64,000 bases of DNA from Gammaproteobacteria bacterium (GCA_018813765.1 JAHJBC010000006.1:1-64000), one strand, 5' to 3'; positions 39,320 through 51,192 are shown, counted from the stretch's first letter. Numbers and translations: made by a program. The notes: generated by a model not told the origin, from the letters alone.

Positions 39320-40420
39320 TTATGCCGGGTAGATCGCGCCCAGCACGCAGGGGTGTTTCGCACCCGTGACCGCAGGCAGGTTGCCCGGCATCAGGTGCAT
39401 CGTCTGCTGCGCCAGCCAGGCGAAGGCGATGGCTTCCATCCAGTCGGCGGCGATGCCGAGTTCATCGGTTTTCATGACGCGGCATTGCGGCAACGCACCT
39501 CGCAGGTACGACACCAGCGCAATGTTGTGTGCACCGCCGCCGCACAGGTAGAGTTCCTGCGTTCCCGGACAATGCTTGCGCAAGGCAACGGCGATGCTTT
39601 CGCCCGTCAACGCCAGCAGCGTCAACTGCACGTCCTTGGGCGATTCATCCCCGTTCAGATGTTGTTGCAGCCATTCCAGATCGAACAGGTCGCGTCCTGT
39701 GCTTTTGGGCGGCGCCGCGGAGAAGTACGGCTCGGCCAGCAATCGTTGCAGCAACGCGGGAATCGCTTTGCCGCTGCGTGCCCATGCGCCGTCCTTGTCG
39801 TAAGGCTTTCCCTGATGCCGGGCGATCCACGCATCCATAAGCAGGTTGCCGGGGCCGGTATCGAAGCCGGTCGTGGTCTTGCCGGGGGCGAGGTCGGTGA
39901 TGTTGGCGATGCCGCCGATGTTGAGGATGACACGATGCACATCCGGATGGCGCAGCACATGGTCATGGAATGCCGGAACCAGCGGCGCGCCCTGGCCACC
40001 CGCCGCGATGTCGCGGCTGCGGAAATCGCCCACCACATGGATTCCGGTCAGCTCCGCCAGCAGCGCGCCGTTGCCGAGCTGGACGGTGTAACCGTGTTCA
40101 GGGCGATGGCGCACGGTCTGTCCGTGGCAGCCGATGGCCTGTACCTGAGCGGCGTTCACACCCGCTTTCTTCAGTAGCGCCAGCGTGGCGTCGGCATACT
40201 CGCGCGCGAGTCGGTTGGCGATGAGATGCGACTGGTGCAATTCGTTGCCGGAAACCTGATGCAACGCGAGCAGCGCTTCCTTCAGCGGTTCCGGATAGGG
40301 CTGGTAATGCGAGGCGAGCAGCCTGGGGGTGGCTTGCGAGAGATCGGCCAGCACGGCATCGACACCGTCCAAGCTGGTGCCGGACATGATGCCGATAAAT
40401 AGATCCGGGGAATTGTTCAA
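39320..40420 (-). CDS. anmK: Anhydro-N-acetylmuramic acid kinase
   Basis: Recycles cell-wall anhydroMurNAc to MurNAc-6-phosphate. 366 residues with IGIMSGTSLDGVDAVLADL, GCHGQTVRHRPEHGYTVQLG, NIGGIANIT and FDTGPGNLLMDAW. It starts one base after the M23 peptidase stop, so the two wall genes form an operon. Confidence 0.97.
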   Translation of the reverse strand: MNNSPDLFIGIMSGTSLDGVDAVLADLSQATPRLLASHYQPYPEPLKEALLALHQVSGNELHQSHLIANRLAREYADATLALLKKAGVNAAQVQAIGCHGQTVRHRPEHGYTVQLGNGALLAELTGIHVVGDFRSRDIAAGGQGAPLVPAFHDHVLRHPDVHRVILNIGGIANITDLAPGKTTTGFDTGPGNLLMDAWIARHQGKPYDKDGAWARSGKAIPALLQRLLAEPYFSAAPPKSTGRDLFDLEWLQQHLNGDESPKDVQLTLLALTGESIAVALRKHCPGTQELYLCGGGAHNIALVSYLRGALPQCRVMKTDELGIAADWMEAIAFAWLAQQTMHLMPGNLPAVTGAKHPCVLGAIYPA

Positions 40421-40421
40421 G

Positions 40422-41720
40422 CTAGTCCAGCTTGGCGATGCGCGTGTGGCGCAGCATGTCCAGACGCGCGAACTGGTCGCGGGTTATTTCCGTGAAGGTC
40501 TCCATCAGGCCCGGAGGAACCGGCTTGCCGTCAGGCAGTGCCACCTTCAGCGGGTCGCGCTGGACGCCACCGTGCTGGAACTCGTAATGCAGGTGCGGGC
40601 CGCTGGTCAGGCCGGTCATGCCGACGTAGCCGACGATCTGCCCCTGTCCCAGGCGCTGCCCCTTCTTGATGCCGCCGGCGAAGCGCGACAGGTGTCCATA
40701 CACCGTGGTGAAGTTGCCCTGATGGTTCACCTTCACCACATTGCCGTAGCCGCCCTGCTTGCCGACGAAGGAGACCACGCCGTCGCTGGTGGCCCTGACC
40801 TTGGTGCCGATGGGTGCTGCGTAGTCCACACCCTTGTGCGCGCGCCACTTGTTCAGCACCGGGTGGAAGCGCGAACGCGAGAATCCGGAACTCACGCGCG
40901 AGAACTCGATGGGCGAGCGCAGGAAAGCCTTGCGCATGCTCTTGCCGTCCGGGCTGTAATAATCGCCGGTGAACTCGGTGGTCTGGAACCAGGCGGCGCG
41001 GTAAGTGCGGCCCTGGTTGACGAACTCGGCGGACTGGATGCGGCCGGTGCGCACGGACTCGCCGTTGACGTAGCTCATCTCGTACACCACCGTGAAGCTG
41101 TCGCCCTTGCGCAGGTCGCGGTGGAAGTCGATGTCGCCACCGAAGATCTCGGCCAACTGGTTGGCTGCCGGGTCGGGCAGGTCGGCCTCGTCGGTCGCCG
41201 CATACAGGCTGCTCTTGATCTCGCCGGTGCGGATCAGCACGCGCTGCTCGGTCACGGCGGGCAGCTCGCGCTTTTTGAAATCATCGCCCGATCTTTCGAT
41301 GACGACCTGGCTGGTGCCGTTATCAAGGAAGCGCAATGCCAGCAATGCGCCGTTGGCGTCCGTTTCGGCTTGCACTTCCCTGCCTGCCGCGAGTTGCCGC
41401 AGTCCGGCGGCGGCCCTGCTCTTGCGCAGGTAGTCGCTGGCAGCCTGGTCATCCACGTTCAGCCGGCGCAACAGTTCGGCGATGGTATCGCCGCGCTGGA
41501 TGCGCTCGTTGTGCCAGAAGGTGGTGGCGGAAGGTTTGGCTGAAGCGAATTTGGGAAGGGTGATGTCTTCGAGTACGGTCTTTTGATTGCGCAGGCCGCT
41601 GTCGGTTTGCGGCATGATGCCGAACGCCGTCACCACCCCCAGCAAAGGCAAGGTGGAGAGCGTAACAAACCAACGCAGCTTCATTTTGTGCGCGTGGGAC
41701 AAGGTGTTTTGCGGTAACAT
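40422..41720 (-). CDS. M23 family peptidoglycan endopeptidase
   Basis: A 432-residue secreted or membrane-anchored LytM-type peptidase. N-terminal helix (FVTLSTLPLLGVVTAFG), an OapA/LysM-like region (IQRGDTIAELLRRLNVD), then the catalytic domain with HKGVDYAAPIGTKVRA (HxxxD zinc site) and GPHLHYEFQ (HxH). Likely a MepM-type cross-link hydrolase. It is divergent from tyrS and upstream of anmK. Confidence 0.93.
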   Translation of the reverse strand: MLPQNTLSHAHKMKLRWFVTLSTLPLLGVVTAFGIMPQTDSGLRNQKTVLEDITLPKFASAKPSATTFWHNERIQRGDTIAELLRRLNVDDQAASDYLRKSRAAAGLRQLAAGREVQAETDANGALLALRFLDNGTSQVVIERSGDDFKKRELPAVTEQRVLIRTGEIKSSLYAATDEADLPDPAANQLAEIFGGDIDFHRDLRKGDSFTVVYEMSYVNGESVRTGRIQSAEFVNQGRTYRAAWFQTTEFTGDYYSPDGKSMRKAFLRSPIEFSRVSSGFSRSRFHPVLNKWRAHKGVDYAAPIGTKVRATSDGVVSFVGKQGGYGNVVKVNHQGNFTTVYGHLSRFAGGIKKGQRLGQGQIVGYVGMTGLTSGPHLHYEFQHGGVQRDPLKVALPDGKPVPPGLMETFTEITRDQFARLDMLRHTRIAKLD

Positions 41721-41880
41721 TCGCGCCTCCCAAGGCGGGCTGTGCTTGTGAATGACCGTACATCTTTATCGGCAAACACAAGGACTTGCTTAATTTTTTA
41801 GGGCGCCACTCTAACAGAAAGCGGCATCCCCTCAAATCCGCAAGGGCACAAAGCTGGATACGGAAAAGCGGTCTTTCGAC

Positions 41881-43077
41881 ATGAGTCAACAAGAAATCCT
41901 CAATCAAATCAAGCGCGGCAGTGACGAGCTGCTGATCGAATCTGAACTGGTCAAGAAGTTGGAGCAAGGCCGCCCGCTGCGCATCAAGGCCGGATTCGAC
42001 CCCACCGCCCCCGACCTGCACCTCGGCCACACCGTCCTGCTCAACAAAATGCGCCAGTTGCAGGACCTCGGTCACCATGCCTTGTTCCTGATCGGCGACT
42101 TCACCGGCATGATTGGCGACCCCACCGGCAAAAACGCCACGCGCCCGCCGTTGACGCGCGAGCAGGTACTCGCCAATGCGCAGAGTTACAAGGAGCAGGT
42201 GTTCAAGGTGCTCGACCCGGCCAAGACCGAAGTCGTGTTCAACTCCACCTGGATGGACAAATTCAGCGCGGTCGACTTGATCAAGCTGGCAGCTACCCAC
42301 ACCGTGGCCCAGATGCTGGAACGCGACGACTTCGGCAAACGCTATAAAGCCAGCCAGCCCATCGCCATCCACGAATTCATCTACCCGCTGGTGCAAGGCT
42401 ACGACTCCGTCGCGCTCAAGGCCGACATCGAACTCGGCGGCACCGACCAGAAATTCAACTTGCTGATGGGGCGCGAATTGCAACGGCACTATGGACAGCC
42501 GACACAGTGCATACTCACCATGCCGCTGCTCGAAGGACTGGATGGCATCAACAAGATGTCCAAATCGCTGGGCAACTACATCGGCGTCACCGACGCACCC
42601 ACCGACATGTTCGGCAAGGTCATGTCCGTATCCGACGACCTGATGTGGCGCTACTACGACCTGCTCTCCTTCCGCAGTTTGGCGCAGATCGCCAACTTCA
42701 AGGAAGAAGTGAACGGCGGCCGCAACCCGCGCGACATCAAAGTGTTGCTGGCGCAGGAGATCGTCGCCCGCTTCCACTCGCAAAAAGCCGCCGAAGACGC
42801 GCTGGCCGAATTCGAAGCCCGTTTCCAGAAAGGCGTGCTGCCGGACGACATGCCCGAAATATCCGTCGCCAGCACCGACGGTCACATCGCCATCGCCCAC
42901 CTGCTCAAACAGGCCAACCTCGTTGCCAGCACCTCGGAGGCATTGCGCATGATCGAGCAGGGCGGCGTCAAGCTCGATGGCGAAAAGGTCAGCGACAAAG
43001 CGCTGAAACTCAAGGCGGGTGTCGTGGTGGTGGCGCAGGTCGGCAAACGCAAGTTCGGGCGCGTCACCGTCGGTTGA
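41881..43077 (+). CDS. tyrS: Tyrosyl-tRNA synthetase
   Basis: A 398-residue class I synthetase of the TyrRZ-like type. HIGH-like motif [13 protein letters not shown], the tyrosine-binding [17 protein letters not shown], the KMSKS motif [10 protein letters not shown], and a C-terminal S4 RNA-binding domain ([19 protein letters not shown]). No strong ribosome site is seen before the ATG. Confidence 0.97.
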   Translation: MSQQEILNQIKRGSDELLIESELVKKLEQGRPLRIKAGFDPTAPDLHLGHTVLLNKMRQLQDLGHHALFLIGDFTGMIGDPTGKNATRPPLTREQVLANAQSYKEQVFKVLDPAKTEVVFNSTWMDKFSAVDLIKLAATHTVAQMLERDDFGKRYKASQPIAIHEFIYPLVQGYDSVALKADIELGGTDQKFNLLMGRELQRHYGQPTQCILTMPLLEGLDGINKMSKSLGNYIGVTDAPTDMFGKVMSVSDDLMWRYYDLLSFRSLAQIANFKEEVNGGRNPRDIKVLLAQEIVARFHSQKAAEDALAEFEARFQKGVLPDDMPEISVASTDGHIAIAHLLKQANLVASTSEALRMIEQGGVKLDGEKVSDKALKLKAGVVVVAQVGKRKFGRVTVG

Positions 43078-43120
43078 GGTGACGGACAGCGTCCGCTGTC
43101 CGTCCTGAAGCCGGGTAGTT

Positions 43121-43720
43121 TTACTCTTCTTCGTCCAGGTTCTCGTATTCGCGCGGCAACAGATGCGCGATGCCCTTGTGGCAATCGATGCAGGTCTTGC
43201 CGGCGTCCTTGGCTTTCATGTGGCGTTCGAAGATCGGCATCTTGTCCACCGATTTGCGCATCGCTTCAAAAGAATGGCAGTTGCGGCATTCGCGCGAATC
43301 CGTCCTTTTCATGCGATCCCACTCGCGCGTTGCCATCTCCATGCGGTGTTCCTCGAACTTCTCCCGCGTATCGATCGAGCCGGTGAGCTTTCCCCACAGT
43401 TCGCGGCTGGCCTTGACCTTGCGGATCAGCTTGTAGCCCCAGCTCTTGGGTACGTGGCAATCCGAACAGGTGGCGCGCACGCCGACCCGGTTCGAATAGT
43501 GGATGGTCTTCTTGTATTCCGGAAAGATGTTGTCGCGCATCTCGTGGCAGGAGAGGCAGAACTCCGGTTCGTTGGTCGCCTCCATGGCGGTATTGAAGGC
43601 GCCCCACAGGATAATGCCCGCGAACAGACTGACGAAACTGATTAGAAGCACCGGATAGCGATTGCTTGGCTGGCAGAAAAAGTTGCAAGCCTGTTTAAAG
43701 ATGCCTGTCTTGTTACTCAT
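43121..43720 (-). CDS. NapC/NirT (CymA-like) tetraheme cytochrome c
   Basis: A 199-residue inner-membrane quinol dehydrogenase with one N-terminal helix (VLLISFVSLFAGIILWGAF) and four CXXCH heme sites: CLSCH, CSDCH, CRNCH and CIDCH. EFCLSCHEM with its Met is typical of the first NapC/NrfH/CymA heme. It passes electrons between the quinone pool and a periplasmic partner. No reductase or outer-membrane conduit gene lies beside it, so the partner is encoded elsewhere. In iron-oxidising relatives such proteins can run from periplasm to quinone. Confidence 0.92.
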   Translation of the reverse strand: MSNKTGIFKQACNFFCQPSNRYPVLLISFVSLFAGIILWGAFNTAMEATNEPEFCLSCHEMRDNIFPEYKKTIHYSNRVGVRATCSDCHVPKSWGYKLIRKVKASRELWGKLTGSIDTREKFEEHRMEMATREWDRMKRTDSRECRNCHSFEAMRKSVDKMPIFERHMKAKDAGKTCIDCHKGIAHLLPREYENLDEEE

Positions 43721-43919
43721 TCAGTCGATCCCCCGCTCGAATAAATCGAAATCATTCAATTATTCTGATTTTTATTAGGTTTCTTGAGTAAAACCCCTCT
43801 GGGCGGCATGATAGCTTAAGAGTCGACAGGCAAGACCACACTTGAAAGGCAGGTACGCCGCTGCGCGCGGGGCCAGGCCGGATGGCAGGGAATACCCCCG
43901 AACGGCCGGAAAATATCGG

Positions 43920-43948
43920 TTGTGTAATAAACCGTTGTTTTGTAGAAT
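43920..43948 (+). promoter_or_regulatory. Sigma-70 promoter of rpsU operon
   Basis: TTGTGT, 17 bp, TAGAAT, followed by the GC-rich discriminator CGCGCCC, about 40 bp before rpsU. It resembles the rplM promoter in this window. Confidence 0.75.
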
Positions 43949-43985
43949 CGCGCCCTCGAATTTTTGGTTAAGGGTAGTTAAGTTC

Positions 43986-44198
43986 ATGACAACCGTACGT
44001 GTTAAAGAGAATGAGCCGTTCGAAGTGGCGATGCGCCGCTTCAAGCGTTCCGTGGAAAAGACCGGTCTGCTGACCGAACTGCGCGCCCGCGAGTTCTACG
44101 AGAAGCCCACCGCAGAACGCAAGCGCAAGCTGGCCGCCGCCGTCAAGCGCCACTACAAGCGCCTGCGCAGCCAGACCCTGCCGCCCAAGCTGTACTGA
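43986..44198 (+). CDS. rpsU: 30S ribosomal protein S21
   Basis: A 70-residue basic protein with the S21 landmarks [34 protein letters not shown] and a C-terminal [12 protein letters not shown]. First gene of the macromolecular synthesis operon. The upstream in-frame extension is not used, since S21 starts at this ATG. Confidence 0.98.
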   Translation: MTTVRVKENEPFEVAMRRFKRSVEKTGLLTELRAREFYEKPTAERKRKLAAAVKRHYKRLRSQTLPPKLY

Positions 44199-44266
44199 TC
44201 CGTTTCGCATACGACGCCGCAATCCGAGGGGTTGCGGCGTTTTGCTTTTGTTCGAAGAGGTAATCC

Positions 44267-44713
44267 GTGAGTCTCAAGCAGCAGATCACCGAAGACATGA
44301 AGAACGCCATGCGCGCCAAGGAAACGGCACGCCTCGGCGCGATCCGCCTGTTGCTGGCCGCCATGAAGCAGCGCGAAGTCGACGAGCGCATCGAACTTAA
44401 CGACGCTGATATTGTTGCGATCATTGAAAAAATGCTCAAGCAGCGCCGCGACTCCATCACCCAGTACAAGGCCGCCAACCGCCAGGACCTGGTCGACGTC
44501 GAAGAATTCGAAGTCACCGTGCTGCAGGGCTATATGCCGCAGCAACTGAGCGAAGACGAGATCAAGGCCGTCATCGCCGAAGTCATCGCCGCCACCGGTG
44601 CCGCCGGTCCGCAGGATATGGGCAAGGTGATGGGCGCGATCAAGCCCAAGTTGGCAGGCAAGGCCGACATGGGTAAGGTATCCGGCCTGATCAAGGCGCA
44701 ACTCACAAAATAA
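44267..44713 (+). CDS. yqeY: GatB/YqeY domain protein
   Basis: A 148-residue helical protein with LKQQITEDMKNAMRAKETAR, LRLLLAAMKQREVDERIEL-like text and GAAGPQDMGKVMGAIKPKLA, the YqeY tail that resembles the tRNA-binding tail of GatB. GTG start behind GAAGAGG. Its place between rpsU and dnaG is the usual beta/gamma arrangement. Precise role unknown. Confidence 0.93.
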   Translation: MSLKQQITEDMKNAMRAKETARLGAIRLLLAAMKQREVDERIELNDADIVAIIEKMLKQRRDSITQYKAANRQDLVDVEEFEVTVLQGYMPQQLSEDEIKAVIAEVIAATGAAGPQDMGKVMGAIKPKLAGKADMGKVSGLIKAQLTK

Positions 44714-44721
44714 TTGTAGTC

Positions 44722-44803
44722 ACCCGTTCGGGCTGAGTAGGGGCGGAGCCCCGTATCGAAGCCTCCCTCGATACGGCCTGCGGCCTACTCGGGACGAACG
44801 GTA
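44722..44803. repeat. Long palindrome between yqeY and dnaG
   Basis: CCGTTCG...CGAACGG ends enclose TGAGTAGG/CCTACTC and GTATCGA/TCGATAC arms around a short AGCCTCCC loop, giving one 80-bp near-perfect hairpin. It belongs to a dispersed repeat type and sits within the rpsU-dnaG-rpoD operon. Confidence 0.85.
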
Positions 44804-44847
44804 GTAGGGTATTCTTCGATAAATCAATTCAAAAGTTCGAGGGCGGA

Positions 44848-46581
44848 GTGATTCCAAAAAGTTTCATTCAGGATCTGCTCAACCGCCTCGACATCGTCGA
44901 TGTCATCGAGCGTTACGTCCCGCTCAAGAAGGCCGGCGCCAACTACGTCGCCTGCTGTCCCTTCCACACCGAGAAATCCCCGTCGTTCACCGTCAGCCAG
45001 AGCAAGCAGTTCTATCACTGCTTCGGCTGCGGCGCGCACGGCACCGCCATTGGTTTCGTCATGGAACACACCGGCATGGGCTTCGTCGAGGCGGTGGAAG
45101 ATCTGGCCAAGAGCGCAGGCATGACTGTTCCGCGCGAAGCCTCCAACATCCCGCAGCACAAGGTCGCGCCCGATCTCTATGACCTGATGCAGACCGCCAC
45201 GCGCTACTACCGCGAACAACTCAAGATCACCCCGCGCGCCATCGACTACCTTAAACGCCGCGGCCTTTCCGGCGAAGTCGCCGCGCGTTTCGGCATCGGC
45301 TACGCGCCGGACGACTGGCAGAACCTCAAGGCTGCCGTGCCCGACTATCAGGATGCCTCGCTGGTCGAGACCGGCCTGGTGATCGCGGGCGAGGAGGGTA
45401 AACGTTACGACCGCTTCCGCGACCGCATCATGTTCCCCATCGTCAACGTGCGCGGGCAGGTCATCGGCTTTGGCGGGCGCGTACTCGACAAGGGTGAGCC
45501 GAAGTATCTGAATTCGCCCGAGACCACACTGTTCGAAAAAGGCCACGAACTCTACGGACTGTTCCAGGCGCAGAAAGCCATCCGCGCCCAGCAGCGCGTG
45601 ATCGTGGTGGAAGGCTACATGGACGTGGTCGCCCTCGCGCAGCATGGCGTGGAATACGCCGTCGCCACGCTGGGCACTGCCACCACGCCTTTCCACGTGC
45701 AGAAGCTGTTGCGCCTGTGCGACCAAATCGTGTTCTGCTTCGATGGCGACAAGCCCGGCCAGAAAGCCGCCTGGCGTGCGCTGGAGAACGCGCTGCCGCA
45801 TTTGCAGGACGGCAAGCGCCTCGGGTTTTTATTCCTGCCCGAAGAGCACGACCCCGACACCTACATCCGTGAATACGGCCATGATGCATTCGAGCACGAG
45901 CTCGACAACTCGTTGCCGCTCTCCGGCTATCTGCTGCGCCAGCTCGTCGCCGAAGTGGATTTGAAAACGCAGGAAGGCAAGAGCACCTTGCTGAAGAACG
46001 CCCAACTGCTCATCACCGCCATCACCGCACCCACCACCGCCCTGCTGTTGCGCAAGGAAGTGGCCGCGCTGGCGGGTGTGACGCAGGCGGAACTGGAAGC
46101 TCTGTGGTCCGTCAAACCGGTCGCCGCGCCGCAAAGACCCGCGCCGCAAAGGGCGAAGCGGGCCGCGCCCTCCGGATTGCGTACCCTGTTGCGCTGTCTG
46201 GTGATGAACCCGGAACTGGCGCGAGAACTGCCGACCGACTGGTCGGCCGAGGGCAATGAGGCTGCCGCCATCGCCGCGCTGGCTGACTGGCTGCGGGAGG
46301 GGGCGGACGAAGTCAGCACCGCCGCGCTGATCCAGCACTTTCAGGGCACGGTGCACGAAGCCGCATTCGCCGTGGCGCAGGGCGAGATCATGCATCTTGG
46401 CGCGGATTACGACGCCGCCGCCGACTTTGCGGGCCTGTTGCGCAAGATGCAGCGCGACGCGATAGAAAGCGAGATGTCGGCCTTGCTGGCAAAGGGGTTG
46501 GGCGGCATGAGCCAGGCCGAACGCGAGCGGCACGAACAGCTCAAACAGGCATTGCAGCAACTGAAGTCGCAAACGGACTGA
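44848..46581 (+). CDS. dnaG: DNA primase
   Basis: Synthesises RNA primers at the replication fork. 577 residues. The CHC2 zinc finger is intact ([21 protein letters not shown]), then the toprim core ([44 protein letters not shown]), and a C-terminal DnaB-interaction helical domain. Translation starts at a GTG right after GAGGGCGGA; no better ATG is available. Confidence 0.97.
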   Translation: MIPKSFIQDLLNRLDIVDVIERYVPLKKAGANYVACCPFHTEKSPSFTVSQSKQFYHCFGCGAHGTAIGFVMEHTGMGFVEAVEDLAKSAGMTVPREASNIPQHKVAPDLYDLMQTATRYYREQLKITPRAIDYLKRRGLSGEVAARFGIGYAPDDWQNLKAAVPDYQDASLVETGLVIAGEEGKRYDRFRDRIMFPIVNVRGQVIGFGGRVLDKGEPKYLNSPETTLFEKGHELYGLFQAQKAIRAQQRVIVVEGYMDVVALAQHGVEYAVATLGTATTPFHVQKLLRLCDQIVFCFDGDKPGQKAAWRALENALPHLQDGKRLGFLFLPEEHDPDTYIREYGHDAFEHELDNSLPLSGYLLRQLVAEVDLKTQEGKSTLLKNAQLLITAITAPTTALLLRKEVAALAGVTQAELEALWSVKPVAAPQRPAPQRAKRAAPSGLRTLLRCLVMNPELARELPTDWSAEGNEAAAIAALADWLREGADEVSTAALIQHFQGTVHEAAFAVAQGEIMHLGADYDAAADFAGLLRKMQRDAIESEMSALLAKGLGGMSQAERERHEQLKQALQQLKSQTD

Positions 46582-46666
46582 AAAATCACCCGTCAGGCAC
46601 GTAAATTGCAGGCCCGGAGACATCCGAAAAACGAAGCTAAGTTGCGGAAAAGCCGTAGAAATCGGG

Positions 46667-46672
46667 TATAAT
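46667..46672 (+). promoter_or_regulatory. Likely -10 element of an internal rpoD promoter
   Basis: A perfect TATAAT followed by a GC-rich discriminator about 80 bp before rpoD. The best -35 candidate is TTGCGG with a 19-bp spacer, which is weak. Confidence 0.6.
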
Positions 46673-46750
46673 CCGCGCCCTTTTGGCGGCACCACTTTTT
46701 TATGTGTGCCCCGCATTACGAGTACGAATCAACTTTTAGGAATCCTCAGC

Positions 46751-48715
<1,965 letters not shown>

Positions 48716-48721
48716 GCCAAC

Positions 48722-48798
48722 GGGCCCTTAGCTCAGTTGGTTAGAGCAGAGGACTCATAATCCTTTGGTCCGCGGTTCAAGTCCGCGAGGGCCCACCA
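48722..48798 (+). tRNA. tRNA with CAU anticodon (probably tRNA-Ile2; possibly Met)
   Basis: A 77-base cloverleaf with CCA encoded: acceptor GGGCCCT/AGGGCCC, D arm GCTC...GAGC, anticodon arm GAGGA-CTCATAA-TCCTT, T arm CGCGG-TTCAAGT-CCGCG. The anticodon is CAT. The layout (TTAGCTCAGTTGGTTAGAGCA, GGACTCATAATCC) resembles E. coli tRNA-Ile2, whose C34 is changed to lysidine by TilS, more than elongator tRNA-Met. Confidence 0.95.
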
Positions 48799-48804
48799 AC
48801 AAAT

Positions 48805-48836
48805 AAAAAGCCTCGCAGCGATGCGAGGCTTTTTGT
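48805..48836 (+). terminator. Rho-independent terminator after rpoD/tRNA
   Basis: AAAAAGCCTCGC-AGCGAT-GCGAGGCTTTTTG, bidirectional in form, closing the rpoD-tRNA transcript. Confidence 0.93.
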
Positions 48837-48896
48837 TTGGCGGCTTGACCGATACTTGATTGTCGAAAGCCCGTGTCAGGGCACATTTGATTCGGA

Positions 48897-49106
48897 CTAA
48901 TAATGCGGCGGCCTCTCATTCGCCGCCGACCTGCCGTCACTCCCCGCTTCGGCCAGCCCGCGCAACTCATTTGCCAGCGCTTCGCAGATCGCTTCCAGCC
49001 GCTCTATCTTCAGTTGCTGCTGATAGACAGTTTTGTTCAGTTCTTCGAGCTGGTCTTCCTGGAAGGTGATCTTGGCTTCGATGTCGATCAAGCGTTCTTC
49101 GTTCAT
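48897..49106 (-). CDS. slyX: SlyX family protein
   Basis: A 69-residue coiled-coil protein: RLIDIEAKITFQEDQLEELN and VYQQQLKIERLEAICEALAN. It ends with PPHY, the typical SlyX tail. Function unknown; it is found beside slyD in enterics but not here. Confidence 0.9.
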   Translation of the reverse strand: MNEERLIDIEAKITFQEDQLEELNKTVYQQQLKIERLEAICEALANELRGLAEAGSDGRSAANERPPHY

Positions 49107-49176
49107 GGGGCGTTCCTGGGTGTTCGGCGCTGGGCGATGGTTGGCATTCTAGCGTGCGGGAGTGCAGGCGTCCTCG

Positions 49177-49635
49177 TCATTCCAGGTCGGCGGGTTTGGC
49201 GCGCATTTTGGCGGCGATATAGTCTCTGTGGGGGATGTAGAGCAGGTCGGAGATTTTTCGCATCAGGTGGTTCTCATGTGCGCTGATCTTGCCGTCGGCA
49301 TAGGCAACCTGCCACATGTATTCGATGATGCGGATCTTTTCGGCCGGTTGCAGTTCGCGGTTGATGATGGACGTGAACTGATGGAAATCGTTGGCGGCAC
49401 TTGCCGTCCGGTGGCCCAGTTCGGTCAGATGCGTCACTTCCACATCTGACAGGTGGAACTTTTCCTTGAGTATCTTCAGTATCTCATCCTGCTCCTGGAT
49501 CGCCATATCGGCATCCGATTTCATCACTTCGATCAGCAGCACGGCAGTCGCCAGTTGCAGGGTGTTTTCCGGGCGGCTTTCTGCGCTGGCGGGAACGATG
49601 ATGGCGGACAGGAAGTTGTTCAGTCTGTTCAGCAT
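49177..49635 (-). CDS. TerB-like (tellurite-resistance domain) protein
   Basis: A 152-residue all-helical cytoplasmic protein. Acidic metal-binding-type motifs of the TerB domain are present: VLLIEVMKSDADMAIQEQDE and QVAYADGKISAHENHLMRKI. Isolated TerB-like proteins are common and usually uncharacterised; the name does not imply tellurite resistance. Confidence 0.87.
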   Translation of the reverse strand: MLNRLNNFLSAIIVPASAESRPENTLQLATAVLLIEVMKSDADMAIQEQDEILKILKEKFHLSDVEVTHLTELGHRTASAANDFHQFTSIINRELQPAEKIRIIEYMWQVAYADGKISAHENHLMRKISDLLYIPHRDYIAAKMRAKPADLE

Positions 49636-49799
49636 GGCTAATTGTTCAATCGTCTCAATGTTGCAGGGCGTTTCCTGGTCGCGTCATTTTACAGCTTGTC
49701 GCCGTGCTGGTCGCTTTGCCGTATTGCTTGCGGCAAAGATAAATGCCAAGCTTCATTCGGTTTTGCTTGCAGCCCGAAAATTTCTGGAGGGTTATCGTG

Positions 49800-51026
49800 A
49801 TGAATCATAATTCTTTGCAGTACCGGGCTATTCGGCTATTTCGGTGTGTCGGTTTCGCGCTGCTGTTGCCCTGTGCCTTGCCGGTGCAGGCGGGCACGCA
49901 GGCGCTGGCCAACGAGAAACAGAAGCTGACGGTGGAAGGCAAGAGCCGGTCGGTGCGCGTGCCCAAGGGGTATCTGCTGGAATGGCTGGGCGGCATGGAT
50001 GGGCCGCGCATGTTGACCTTTGCGGCGAATGGCGATCTGTTCGCGGGTTCGCGCTCGGGCAGGGTGTATCGCCTGCCGCCGCCCTATACGAAAGCAGAAG
50101 TGCTGGTGGAACTGGGCGATTATCCGCACAGCGTGGCGTTCCGACCGGGCGAGATTTTGATTGCACGCACACATGGGGTGTATCGCGCGCCCTACAGTGA
50201 GGGCCAGTCGCGCATCGCGCGCGACGATGTGTCGCTGTTGGCGGCATTGCCGGGCGGCGCCGGGCACGACAGCCGCACCGTGGGCGTGGGGCCGGACGGG
50301 CGCGTGTATGTGAGTCTGGGCATCAAGTACAACTGCAGCGACCAATTCGTCGGTGTGTCTTATCCGCCGGATGACCAGCGCGGCGGCGTGATGGTACTGC
50401 GCGAGCGCGACGATGAAGCGGACTGGGTGCCTTACGCTTCCGGCCTGCGCAATCCGGTGGGCTTCGCCTGGCAACCGGACACGGGCGTGATGTTCGCCGG
50501 CAACAACGGGCCGGACCATCTGGGTTACGACCTGCCGCCGGAATATTTCAGCCGTCTGGATGCGGGATCCTTCCACGGCATGCCGTGGTTCCAGTACGAC
50601 GGCAAACAGTTGCAGCGCGACGATTGCGTGGAAAGCACACCGCCGCGCCCCATCAACGAAGTGATGCCGCCAGTGGCGACCTTCCCTTCGCGCAATGCGC
50701 CGTTGGGTGTGACCTTCGTGCCCAAGGGTGCGATGGAAGTGCAACTGGAACTCGATGCGGTAGTCGCGCTGCATGGCTCATGGGGTACCAAGCCCGGCGG
50801 TGGATTCATCGGCCGCTCGTCCACGCGTCGCCCGCCCAAACTGGTGGTGGTGCGCTTTCAGGACGGACAAGCCGTGCGCGTGGACGATCTGGTCACCGGT
50901 TTCCAGTTACCTGACGGCAAACGCTGGGCCAGACCGGCCGGCGTGGCGGTGGGGCCGGACGGGGCGCTGTATTTCAGCAGCGACAGCGAGACGAACGGCT
51001 TGTTCAGGTTGAAACGGGTGAGGTGA
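49800..51026 (+). CDS. Secreted glucose/sorbosone dehydrogenase-like beta-propeller
   Basis: A 408-residue protein with a signal peptide (GFALLLPCALPVQAG) and a six-bladed propeller of the soluble PQQ-dependent sugar dehydrogenase type: GGMDGPRMLTFAANGDLFAG, HDSRTVGVGPDGRVYVSLG, GLRNPVGFAWQPDTG, ALHGSWGTKPGG and GVAVGPDGALYFSSD. It begins behind GGAGGGTTATCGTG. PQQ dependence is family knowledge. No link to the hydrogenase that follows is evident. Confidence 0.85.
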   Translation: MNHNSLQYRAIRLFRCVGFALLLPCALPVQAGTQALANEKQKLTVEGKSRSVRVPKGYLLEWLGGMDGPRMLTFAANGDLFAGSRSGRVYRLPPPYTKAEVLVELGDYPHSVAFRPGEILIARTHGVYRAPYSEGQSRIARDDVSLLAALPGGAGHDSRTVGVGPDGRVYVSLGIKYNCSDQFVGVSYPPDDQRGGVMVLRERDDEADWVPYASGLRNPVGFAWQPDTGVMFAGNNGPDHLGYDLPPEYFSRLDAGSFHGMPWFQYDGKQLQRDDCVESTPPRPINEVMPPVATFPSRNAPLGVTFVPKGAMEVQLELDAVVALHGSWGTKPGGGFIGRSSTRRPPKLVVVRFQDGQAVRVDDLVTGFQLPDGKRWARPAGVAVGPDGALYFSSDSETNGLFRLKRVR

Positions 51027-51041
51027 TCCGCAGAAATAGAT

Positions 51042-51104
51042 GGGAGCGCCGACGTCCCGTCGGCATGGGTTTGTTCGATTAGCCGACGAGACGTCGGCGC
51101 TCCC
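51042..51104. repeat. REP pair, GGAG-CGCCGACG family, copy 2
   Basis: GGGAGCGCCGACGTCCCGTCGGCA and the inverted GCCGACGAGACGTCGGCGCTCCC, between the sugar dehydrogenase and the hydrogenase promoter region. Confidence 0.9.
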
Positions 51105-51192
51105 AAAGCATGCCGAAGGTTCCAATTTGAAGAAGAATTTCTTCACGCAGATTTCACATTCACCTCAATCATTGGCATCTCTTCTCACGCGT

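Noticed and set aside
49177-49635. Tellurite-resistance determinant
   Set aside because: Only a lone TerB-like domain is present; no other ter genes are near, so a resistance role is not supported.
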